A stretch of DNA of 13,166 nt from Natrinema soli (lineage in GTDB: Archaea; Halobacteriota; Halobacteria; Halobacteriales; Natrialbaceae). The DNA is taken from positions 1 to 13,166 of the forward strand of contig NZ_JAQIVI010000587.1 of NCBI RefSeq assembly GCF_028618695.1. Direction: 5' to 3'. Below, piece after piece: positions 7,149 through 12,692 of the stretch. A model generated the notes under the pieces. It did no database searches, was not told the DNA's origin, and worked only from the letters and a program-made list of their open reading frames with translations. Position numbers and translations under genes: made by a program. How positions within the stretch are numbered: position 1 is the stretch's first letter; each line of letters starts with the position of its first letter.

Positions 7149-7167
7149 ATTCTCTCGCTGTTTAAAG

Positions 7168-7212
7168 ATAGCCGTCGTTTATCGTCGTTTCGTCCTCGGC
7201 CCGATGTGGCAT
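7168..7212 (-). pseudogene. 5' fragment of the interrupted AbrB-type gene
   Basis: The ATG at 7212 opens MPHRAEDETTINDGY, after which the IS sequence brings CTT and then TAA. The segment TTINDGY is what an AbrB hairpin would need just before SVTVPAAVRRE, which resumes at 5486. Joining TAT (7168-7170) to TCC (5484-5486) keeps one frame and gives a protein of 85 residues, normal for solitary haloarchaeal AbrB proteins. A TTTTGTAA box 21-28 bases before the ATG supports a leaderless original start. The join is an inference from frame and fold, not from comparison with an uninterrupted copy. Confidence 0.5.
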
Positions 7213-7232
7213 ACTCGACCCTACGCAATTCG

Positions 7233-7240
7233 TTACAAAA
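7233..7240 (-). promoter_or_regulatory. TATA-like box of the interrupted AbrB gene
   Basis: TTTTGTAA on the minus strand lies 21-28 bases before the ATG at 7212, in the position used by leaderless haloarchaeal genes. It would still drive transcription into the left end of the IS element. Confidence 0.35.
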
Positions 7241-7309
7241 TGATTTGTCCCCTCATTTCTCGGGTGATGCAACGTGGCTCCGGGAACCGGATCGATTACG
7301 AACCGGGCC

Positions 7310-8656
7310 TCAGGACGCGACGTCGTCGATCGCCTCGAGCAACAGTCCCACACCCAGTTCGATCTCCCGCTCGGTGACGTCGAGCGGCGGCAGCAATCGG
7401 AGCGTCTTGTAGCCACAGCCGAGGGTCAACAGCCCGCGTTCGAACGCGTCCTCGAGCACCGCGTCCCGCCGTTCCTTCGTCTCGAACTCGACGGCGAGCA
7501 TCAGCCCGCGGCCGCGAACGTCGACCGCGCCGGGCGCGTCGCCGTCGGCGATCGCGTCCTCGAGTCGCGATCCAGACTGCGCGCCTCGCTCGCGGACGTT
7601 CGCGAGGAGGTCGTCCTCGTGGATGACATCGATCGTGAGCACGCCCTGCATGGCGGCGACGAGATCCCCCGCACCCCACGTCGATGAGAGTCGACTCTTC
7701 TCCCGCGGGAAGACGTCCGATCGCGAGATGGTCGCGCCCACGCGAAGCCCCTTCCCGCTCGCGATGACGTCCGGCGTGAGATCGAGGTGGTCGACGGCCC
7801 ACAGTTCGCCCGTCCGTCCGAGTCCCGACTGGATCTCATCGGCGACGATCCGGAGGCCGTGCTCCTCGCGCAACGCCTCGAGGTCGCGGGCGAACTCGGG
7901 ATGGGCCACTCGATAGCCGCCCTCGCCCTGAATCGGCTCGAGGATGAGGTAGGCGACCTCGTCGGGGTCGATCACGCCGCGCTCGGGGTGGAGCGCGTCG
8001 GCGACGACGTTGCCGCCGGGGCCGTCGGTCCGCCACCGGGTTTCGTACTCCTCGTCGGTCGCGGGATAGGGGACGCTGACGACGCCCGGAATTTCGGGGA
8101 AGCCGCTCCGGTGGACGGCCTTCGAGCGGTTGAGCGAGAGCGCACCGAGCGTCCGCCCGTGGAACGAGCCGTCGAACGTGAATGCGCGGTGGCCGCCCGC
8201 GGCGTAGCAGATTTTGATGGCGTTCTCGACGGCCTCCGCGCCGGAGTTCGAGAGGAAGACCCGATCCATGTCGTAGCGGTCGGTCATCGCGACCAGCCGA
8301 TCCATCAGTTGCGTCGGCCCGGGAAAGTCGGGATCCGCCGGACGGCCGCCGCCGCTGACGTAGAAGTCCTGGCCCGCGATTTTGAGCGGATCGACGGGAT
8401 CGAACGCGCGGAGTTTCTCTCGGAGCGTCGGGTTGTTGTAGCCAAGCGGCGCGGCGGCGACGTGGCTCGTGAAATCGAGCAGGACGTTGCCGTCGACGTC
8501 GGTACAGAACGGGCCGATGGCCTCGCCGCCCGCGTCCCAGACGAACTCGTAGACGTACGTGCTCGGAGCGGCGAACCGATGGTGGTAGTCGACCCACTCG
8601 CGGGCCCGGTCGCCCGGGATGGTCTCTACCCGCGGTTCGGCCGTTTCTCGATCCAT
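7310..8656 (-). CDS. Class-III PLP-dependent aminotransferase (4-aminobutyrate/ornithine/acetylornithine group)
   Basis: The enzyme moves an amino group from an omega-amino substrate or amino acid to a keto acid using pyridoxal phosphate. Fold-type I class-III markers are in place over 448 residues: FCTDVDGNVLLDFTSHVAA (50-68), the phosphate-binding SNSGAEAVENAIK (136-148), FHGRTLGALSLNRSK, EPIQGEGGY (240-248), VADEIQSGLGRTG with Asp273 holding the pyridine nitrogen, Schiff-base Lys302 in ASGKGL, and SSTWGAG with its Thr for the phosphate of the partner subunit. The substrate cannot be told from sequence alone. The ATG at 8656 has an AACTTTACC box about 28 bases upstream, suiting a leaderless start. 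It follows the MgtC-like gene by 60 bases on the same strand but likely has its own promoter. No defect was seen. Confidence 0.92.
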   Translation of the reverse strand: MDRETAEPRVETIPGDRAREWVDYHHRFAAPSTYVYEFVWDAGGEAIGPFCTDVDGNVLLDFTSHVAAAPLGYNNPTLREKLRAFDPVDPLKIAGQDFYVSGGGRPADPDFPGPTQLMDRLVAMTDRYDMDRVFLSNSGAEAVENAIKICYAAGGHRAFTFDGSFHGRTLGALSLNRSKAVHRSGFPEIPGVVSVPYPATDEEYETRWRTDGPGGNVVADALHPERGVIDPDEVAYLILEPIQGEGGYRVAHPEFARDLEALREEHGLRIVADEIQSGLGRTGELWAVDHLDLTPDVIASGKGLRVGATISRSDVFPREKSRLSSTWGAGDLVAAMQGVLTIDVIHEDDLLANVRERGAQSGSRLEDAIADGDAPGAVDVRGRGLMLAVEFETKERRDAVLEDAFERGLLTLGCGYKTLRLLPPLDVTEREIELGVGLLLEAIDDVAS

Positions 8657-8691
8657 ACGATACCTACGACGGCATCGGGTAAAGTTACTGA

Positions 8692-8725
8692 CCGCTATAC
8701 GACACTGTACGAACCGCTATACGAC
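8692..8725. repeat. Two direct copies of CCGCTATACGAC, 22 bases apart
   Basis: Identical 12-bp copies lie at 8692-8703 and 8714-8725. The period of 22 is close to two helical turns, so both would face the same side of the DNA. They sit just upstream of the aminotransferase TATA-like box (about 8680-8688). The second copy overlaps the last codons and stop of the MgtC-like gene. Confidence 0.5.
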
Positions 8726-10015
8726 GACGAACACCGACGCGAGCGCGCCGCCGATCAGCAGGATCGTGCTGTAGATGGCGACCCGGTTCCGGAAGCCATC
8801 GTTCGTCGACGTCGCCGCCAGCAGGGCCTTGACGACGATGCTCGAGACCGTCGCGAGCAAAATTGCGATCGTCGCCTCGGCGGCCCCCAGTTGCCCGCCG
8901 CGGTAGAGGACGACTGCCGACGTGGTCGCGCCGGCGCTCGAGACGAAACCGCTCGCGACCGCGGTCGCGTAGAAGCCCAGCGTGCCGAACCACGTCTCCG
9001 CCAGCGAGCCGAACACGAGGACGACGAGGAAGACGGCCCCGAATCCGAGCGCGTTTTTCAGTGAAAACGGGCTCTCGAGTTCCATCGGCCCGGACTCGCT
9101 CCAGTCGGCGGTGAGCCCGGCGACGGCGAACGCGAGGACGATGACGGCCCCGAGCGGAACGATCGCTTCGAGGAGGATCTCGGAACCGCTCCCGGCGGTA
9201 AAGCCGACCGCGATCGCGAGGTTTCGCGCGGCCATCGCGGCGTTCGCGAGCAAGATGGCAGCGACGGCGTATGAGGACGCCTCGGGCCGCTGGTTGACGT
9301 GATCGAGCATCGTCCCGACGACCGCCGTCGAGGAGGCCAGTCCCCCGAAGAAGCCGGTGATCGCGATACCGCGACCGCCGTAGGTGGAAACGATCGCGTA
9401 GTTGGCGATCCCGATTCCCGCCACGGCCACGACCATCAGCCAGATGACCTGCGGCTCGAGCGGGATCGTCAGCCCGGCGAACTCGACGGTCGTCTCGGCG
9501 GGGAGAATCGGGTAGATGACGAACGCGAGGATGGCAAATTCGGTCGTCGAGCGCATCTCCTGGTGGGAGAGCCCCCACGCGAACTCGTGGAGTTCTCGCT
9601 TCAACACGAGCAACAGCGACGAGAGGACGGCGACGGTGACTCCCTCGAGGATGAAGCCGACGGTGACCAGCGCGCCGACCCCGTAGGCGACGAGCATCGA
9701 GACCGACGTCGTCAACGAGAGCCCGGCGTCGTCCTCGCTCATGAGGCCCTGGATTGCGAGTAACACGCCCTGAACGATCACGAGCACGCCGCCGAGCAGC
9801 AAGAGGCTCTCCCCGATGACGCCCTCGGTTTCGACGACGAGGACGGTAAAGACGGCGGCGAGCAGGCTGATCAGCGAGAACGTTCGGATCCCGGCGGACT
9901 TCTGGGACCACTCGCGTTCGAGCCCGAGAAACATACCCAGCGCGCCGGCGAGAGCGATCCGAACGACCGTCTCATCGAGCGGCGCGTCGGCGACCTGCAG
10001 CGCGACCTCGTTCAC
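8717..10015 (-). CDS. MgtC/SapB-domain membrane protein with C-terminal DUF4010
   Basis: The protein is almost wholly membrane-embedded, with about 12-14 hydrophobic segments over 432 residues. The first part holds the MgtC/SapB signature ALGMFLGLEREWSQKSAGIRTFS (about residues 25-47, GLERE and GIRT being typical). The second half matches the DUF4010 pattern, with GGLASSTAVVGTMLDHV and SAGATTSAVVLYRGG. MgtC proteins are linked to magnesium and acid stress and to control of the F-type ATPase in bacteria; for archaeal MgtC-DUF4010 proteins the role is not established. The GTG at 10015 was chosen because TTATATA lies 23-29 bases upstream. A longer frame from a TTG at 10048 would start upstream of that box. 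Its upstream neighbour on the same strand is the PadR gene, 225 bases away. Confidence 0.9.
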   Translation of the reverse strand: MNEVALQVADAPLDETVVRIALAGALGMFLGLEREWSQKSAGIRTFSLISLLAAVFTVLVVETEGVIGESLLLLGGVLVIVQGVLLAIQGLMSEDDAGLSLTTSVSMLVAYGVGALVTVGFILEGVTVAVLSSLLLVLKRELHEFAWGLSHQEMRSTTEFAILAFVIYPILPAETTVEFAGLTIPLEPQVIWLMVVAVAGIGIANYAIVSTYGGRGIAITGFFGGLASSTAVVGTMLDHVNQRPEASSYAVAAILLANAAMAARNLAIAVGFTAGSGSEILLEAIVPLGAVIVLAFAVAGLTADWSESGPMELESPFSLKNALGFGAVFLVVLVFGSLAETWFGTLGFYATAVASGFVSSAGATTSAVVLYRGGQLGAAEATIAILLATVSSIVVKALLAATSTNDGFRNRVAIYSTILLIGGALASVFVVV

Positions 10016-10037
10016 TCCTGATCGTTCACCGTGATCG

Positions 10038-10044
10038 TATATAA
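10038..10044 (-). promoter_or_regulatory. TATA box of the MgtC/DUF4010 gene
   Basis: TTATATA on the minus strand is centred 26 bases before the GTG at 10015. It is the strongest TATA match in the right half of the window and decides the start codon. The remaining sequence between it and the PadR stop shows no gene, only a short CTGAC-GGCT-GTCAG repeat near 10173 and another TATA-like GATATAAC near 10190 with no gene close behind it. Confidence 0.6.
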
Positions 10045-10240
10045 GCAACTTGCCGACTGCGGGACGAGACGACCGGTGGCGTCGACGCCGAGAATCGACC
10101 GGGAGCGACGCTGCGACGGTGTCGTCGGTCGGACGAACCGAGAACAGACGGGGGACGACAATACGATACTGACGGCTGTCAGTTATATCCCCGGACGTTT
10201 TGGACGGCGATCACGGGAGCGACCGAACGGGGCGACCGCG

Positions 10241-10516
10241 CTACAGCTCGACGTACTGCGTTTCCCACTCGCGGCGGGCCTCGAGTTCGCGGCGACCTCG
10301 GCGTGTGAGCGTGTAGAAGTTCGTTCGACGGTCTCGGCGCCCTTTTTCGACGAGCCCCTTGTCGACGAGGGTGTCGAGATTGGGATAGAGCCGACCGTGA
10401 TGAATCTCCTTCTCGTAGTACTGCTCGAGCTCCTCTTTGATCGCCAGTCCGTGAGGTTCGTCCTCGCCAGCGATGACGTAGAGCAAGTCACGCTGAAATC
10501 CTGTCAGGTCGTACAT
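10241..10516 (-). CDS. PadR-family transcriptional regulator
   Basis: A winged-helix DNA-binding protein of 91 residues, the short form common in haloarchaea. It starts MYDLTGFQRDLLYVIAGEDE, then PHGLAIKEELEQYYEKEIHH, GRLYPNLDTLVDKGLVEKG with the recognition helix, and the wing RRDRRTNFYTLTRRGRRELE. The pattern HGxxIkxxLe, GrlYpxLxxLxxkGLvek and YxLTxxG is diagnostic for PadR. It probably represses its own gene: an inverted repeat lies between its TATA box and its start. Whether it also controls the MgtC-like gene downstream is unknown; that gene's own promoter region shows no copy of the repeat. No truncation. Confidence 0.92.
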   Translation of the reverse strand: MYDLTGFQRDLLYVIAGEDEPHGLAIKEELEQYYEKEIHHGRLYPNLDTLVDKGLVEKGRRDRRTNFYTLTRRGRRELEARREWETQYVEL

Positions 10517-10521
10517 TGGGA

Positions 10522-10538
10522 AAGTACCAATCGTACTT
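10522..10538. promoter_or_regulatory. Candidate operator of the PadR gene
   Basis: AAGTAC-CAATC-GTACTT is a perfect 6-5-6 inverted repeat 6 bases before the PadR ATG, covering the expected transcription start. A dimeric repressor bound here would block RNA polymerase. Autoregulation is an inference from position. Confidence 0.5.
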
Positions 10539-10545
10539 ACTGTCG

Positions 10546-10556
10546 AATTTTAATAA
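10546..10556 (-). promoter_or_regulatory. TATA box of the PadR gene
   Basis: TTATTAAAATT on the minus strand is centred about 26 bases before the operator's ATG-proximal end, predicting a leader of about 9 bases. No Shine-Dalgarno site is obvious. Confidence 0.55.
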
Positions 10557-10589
10557 GGCTATCGGGTTGTTACGAGCGAAAGAGTGCTA

Positions 10590-10754
10590 TTACCAGCGAG
10601 ACGCGTCGTTTCGCGCGAGCGATATCCATAACGCCCGTGATGAATCGTCCGGCGAGTCTCTCATAATCCGAGGTTCATGTTTACAGTACATGCATTTCGT
10701 TTCGGTACGATTACACTGGGTACAGACGTCGATACCGGGCTTCAGTGAAATCGA
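10590..10754 (-). pseudogene. Open frame with two CxxC pairs, no standard start; small zinc-finger relic or chance
   Basis: Between a TGA at 10755 and a TAA at 10590 there are 54 sense codons. They include KPGIDVCTQCNRTETKCMYC, two CxxC pairs six residues apart as in small haloarchaeal zinc-finger proteins, then KHEPRIMRDSPDD and a polar tail. There is no ATG, GTG or TTG ahead of the first cysteine. Cysteine is rare in this organism's proteins, which makes four in 14 residues notable. It may be a decayed gene whose start was lost, or a chance frame. It stands in the otherwise gene-free stretch 10517-10968, upstream of padR on the same strand. Confidence 0.25.
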
Positions 10755-10800
10755 TCAGAACGAAGCTTTGCCACTGCGTTGTACGTTCGTTGAAACAGGA

Positions 10801-10839
10801 AAGCAGATCGCGTGACGGAAAAATGTCACGCGATTGCTT
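10801..10839. terminator. Long hairpin, 15 paired bases with one bulge
   Basis: AAGCA-G-ATCGCGTGAC, loop GGAAAAAT, GTCACGCGAT-TGCTT: ten perfect pairs, one bulged G, then five more. Read on the minus strand the loop has a run of five T. It may end transcripts of the 48-residue gene to its right, or be an end of a small lost element. Terminator role is an inference. Confidence 0.4.
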
Positions 10840-10861
10840 GCCGCCCTGAATTGGTCCCCGC

Positions 10862-10891
10862 TGACGCTTCGGCCCTCCAAGCGAAGCGTCA
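10862..10891. terminator. Second hairpin, 10 perfect pairs with a 10-base loop
   Basis: TGACGCTTCG and CGAAGCGTCA flank a 10-base loop. It lies 22 bases from the preceding hairpin. A TTTAAG box (minus strand, about 10917) sits 27 bases before its minus-strand edge, so the pair of hairpins could also begin a small RNA rather than end one. Both readings are tentative. Confidence 0.35.
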
Positions 10892-10968
10892 CGTAGAAGA
10901 TTTTGTTGTGTGTACTTAAATGTAACGACAACGCGTGATCGCGGTCAGGTCTCCCGGCCCCGACGTCT

Positions 10969-11115
10969 TCAGATGTGTTCCTCCTCCAGTACCCAGCCTA
11001 ATGCCCGTTTGTAGTAGGTGAACATCTGCTCGACGCCGTCGTGGCGCATCTCGTCGCTCTCGAGGTGTTCTTTGATGAACTCGTACTGCTCCCGGACTTC
11101 TTCTTCGTCGCGCAT
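10969..11115 (-). CDS. Small acidic protein of 48 residues, conserved-looking haloarchaeal hypothetical
   Basis: The protein reads MRDEEEVREQYEFIKEHLES, then DEMRHDGVEQMFTYYKRALG and WVLEEEHI. It looks like two amphipathic helices rich in acidic residues, with aromatic residues clustered in MFTYYKRALGWVL. No domain is recognised and no function is proposed. The ATG at 11115 was chosen because a run of six T on the minus strand (11141-11146) lies 26-31 bases upstream, as in leaderless genes; a longer frame reaching 11196 adds a poorly protein-like Arg/Ser-rich leader. The two hairpins at 10801-10891 lie downstream and could end its transcript. Confidence 0.7.
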   Translation of the reverse strand: MRDEEEVREQYEFIKEHLESDEMRHDGVEQMFTYYKRALGWVLEEEHI

Positions 11116-11249
11116 ACCCGCCACTATCGGCCGGCGAGACAAAAAACCGCCACACGCCGTCCGGTGACACCTCGATCGGCTCGAGGCGTTCCGCAACGGG
11201 TGCGGCCGGTCGACCGCACTGTTTCGTCACGAAATCGAGCGTTCCGTCG

Positions 11250-11289
11250 CGAAACGGTTACGAACGGGTCGAAACGGTTACGAATGGAT
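11250..11289. repeat. Tandem repeat, two 20-bp units
   Basis: CGAAACGGTTACGAACGGGT is followed at once by CGAAACGGTTACGAATGGAT; 18 of 20 bases agree. Two turns of DNA per unit would put repeated sites on the same face. No gene starts close by. Confidence 0.6.
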
Positions 11290-11462
11290 CGCGACCAGCG
11301 GTGACCGTCGCTCGGTGTGTCGTCGGTCAGCATCCAGCGATCGCTCGAATGCGTTTCAGCGATCGTCGGCAACCGAGACGAGCGACCGTGCGATCGATAC
11401 ACGAACCGCGTCGACCGACGGTGTCACCGCCGGAAAAATATAGTCGCCACTGAACGTCACTG

Positions 11463-11498
11463 CACACCCGATCGCACAGCAGCGTTCGATCGGGTGTG
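11463..11498. terminator. Perfect 12-bp inverted repeat downstream of the lipoprotein gene
   Basis: CACACCCGATCG and CGATCGGGTGTG flank a 12-base loop. It lies about 105 bases past the lipoprotein stop on its strand, and on that strand a T-rich stretch follows about 20 bases later. A transcription end or RNA 3' hairpin is likely; an operator cannot be excluded. Confidence 0.45.
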
Positions 11499-11602
11499 TC
11501 CATCGTTTCAGCCGTCACTACAGGGCAATTTCGGCAGCCTTGTTCGTAGCACTGATCGACGCGACGGGACACGGCTCCCGCGATAGGGATCAGCGGGGCC
11601 GT

Positions 11603-12331
11603 TTAGTTGCCGGTCCCGTTCGTCTCGTTATCTCCGGTGTCGCTTTCGTTCCCGTCTCCGGTTTCGGTCTCGTTGCCCGACTCGGATTCGTTGCCGGTCG
11701 TGTCGCCCTCGCCGAACGTCAGCGTCACTTCCTCGTCGTCGCCGTCGATTTCGACGTCGTCTTCGGTCTCCTCGCCCTCGTTTTCGGCGGTGACGGTGTA
11801 CTCGCCGTCCTCGAGTTCCTCGAATTCGACCTCGCCGTTCTCGTCCGTCTCGTCTTCCATCGGGAAGCTTTGACCGATATCCGTCGCGCCACCGTCGGTC
11901 GTGGTTTCGTTCTCCGATTCGTTGCCAGATTCGTTGCCGATTCCGCTATCGGACTCGTTCTCCGATTCGTTTCCGGATTCGTTCCCGATTCCGCCATCGG
12001 ACTCATTCTCGGACTCGTTGCCGATTCCGTCGGTCGACGTCTCGTTGTCCGATTCGTTGCCGGTGCCGCCCTCGCCTCCACCGGTCGTCCCGGCTTGCTC
12101 GAGGGTGACGGCTGCACCTTCGACCGGTCCGTCAGAGCCTTCGACTGTGACGGTCAGCGTGTACGTCTCGCTACCGCCGTCCTCGGACTCGTTTTCGTCG
12201 CCGGTCGTACCGGTCTCATTGTCTGATTCGTTGTCGCCGCCGGGACCGCTATCGGCACAGCCGGCGAGCGCGAGCGCACTTACTGTTCCTGCCGCGGTCA
12301 CGAACGTTCGCCGGTTCAGTCTCCGGGACAT
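11603..12331 (-). CDS. Tat-exported lipoprotein with Asn-Glu-Ser repeats and a carboxypeptidase-regulatory-like beta domain
   Basis: The N-terminus has a twin-arginine signal (NRRTFVTAAG) and a lipobox LAGC with Cys25, so the product is folded in the cytoplasm, exported by Tat and anchored by lipid on the outer face. The mature chain of about 218 residues has no Lys, Arg or His. Residues 57-80 (TYTLTVTVEGSDGPVEGAAV...) and 154-206 (DENGEVEFEELEDGEYTVTA...) form one beta domain of the carboxypeptidase-regulatory/transthyretin kind. A 73-residue insert of IGNESGNESENESD repeats splits it. Similar NES/NET runs fill residues 30-56 and the tail 207-242. There are 18 N-x-S/T sequons in all. The binding partner or role is unknown; a surface spacer or adhesin-like protein is an inference. 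The start is set by the signal peptide. Confidence 0.88.
   Translation of the reverse strand: MSRRLNRRTFVTAAGTVSALALAGCADSGPGGDNESDNETGTTGDENESEDGGSETYTLTVTVEGSDGPVEGAAVTLEQAGTTGGGEGGTGNESDNETSTDGIGNESENESDGGIGNESGNESENESDSGIGNESGNESENETTTDGGATDIGQSFPMEDETDENGEVEFEELEDGEYTVTAENEGEETEDDVEIDGDDEEVTLTFGEGDTTGNESESGNETETGDGNESDTGDNETNGTGN
11873..12091 (-). repeat. Coding repeat array (NES-rich insert) inside the lipoprotein gene
   Basis: Imperfect units of about 39-48 bases encode GIGNESENESDG, GIGNESGNESENESDS and GIGNESGNESENET. Codon choices differ between units (AAC GAA TCC, AAC GAA TCG, AAC GAG TCC), so the protein pattern is kept while the DNA has diverged. The length may vary between strains. 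Confidence 0.65.
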
Positions 12332-12692
12332 ATACCTGGATAGAACCGTCTGGCTGGTTTCGATGTGGCCTGCGTCTGCCGCCCGTTAATCACCTATTGA
12401 ACGGCGCTCAGCGGCTGATGACAGTCATCGCGCTTCCACTATCAATAGATCAGAATGATCACGAGAATCGATACTCAGCGCGAATCAACTGTCGTTTCGG
12501 TGATCGGTTCGGCCGAGGCCGTTCGGTGACTGGTTCGTCAAGGGCGTATCGTAGTCAGTGACGCAACTAGCGCGTGTCGCGAGACGGCGGTGGTGACCGA
12601 AGCGACTGCTCGCCCCAACAGTAGCGACGACTCTGCGATACCGGAACCCCGGGTCCGATGGGACTTTTGGTGTCCCCGCCGTAGCCCCGGCT
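12332..12692. other. Gene-free divergent region between the lipoprotein and the zinc-ribbon gene
   Basis: No gene or tRNA is seen. It holds the promoters of both neighbours: on the plus strand ACTTTTGG (12663-12670) is centred about 27 bases before the ATG at 12693. On the minus strand only a weak GATTAACG lies about 58 bases before the lipoprotein ATG. Two near copies of TTCGGTGAYYGGTTCG start near 12496 and 12522, 26 bases apart. Confidence 0.5.

Larger units (their letters stand above)
5487..7167 (-). mobile_element. IS200/IS605-group element, IS1341 type (tnpB only, no tnpA)
   Basis: The element carries tnpB but no Y1 transposase gene. Its ends each have a hairpin with the same loop orientation, as expected for elements that move as single strands: right end CCTCGCCG-TTTA-CGGCGAGG (5497-5516) and left end CCCGCCG-TTCA-CGGCGGG (7131-7148), read on the tnpB strand. 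The right end runs into GGAGGATGTCAC. The limits are estimated from where the interrupted AbrB frame resumes, at about 5487-5489 and 7167; they could be off by a few bases. Length is about 1.68 kb, usual for tnpB-only elements. Movement would need a Y1 transposase supplied from elsewhere. Confidence 0.75.
11116..11602. other. Gene-free stretch with a tandem repeat and inverted repeats
   Basis: No convincing gene was found in either strand; the open frames are Arg/Ser-rich and have no start signals. It holds a TTTCG-TCA-CGAAA repeat (11222-11234), a two-copy 20-bp tandem repeat (11250-11289), a TATA-like stretch near 11434-11445 and a 12-bp inverted repeat (11463-11498). Confidence 0.6.

Noticed and set aside
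7787..9064. Long plus-strand open frame across the aminotransferase and MgtC genes
   Set aside because: It crosses the boundary of two well-supported minus-strand genes and resembles no protein.
10516..10815. Plus-strand open frame of 99 codons opposite the padR promoter
   Set aside because: It would begin inside the padR start region, has no promoter or domain, and overlaps the operator repeat.
11250..11289. CRISPR-like repeat
   Set aside because: Only two units, directly adjacent with no spacer, and no cas genes in the window.
11540..12226. Plus-strand open frame opposite the lipoprotein gene, with hydrophobic V/F/L-rich translation
   Set aside because: The apparent membrane protein is the antisense of Glu/Asn-rich codons; the minus frame has a Tat signal and lipobox.
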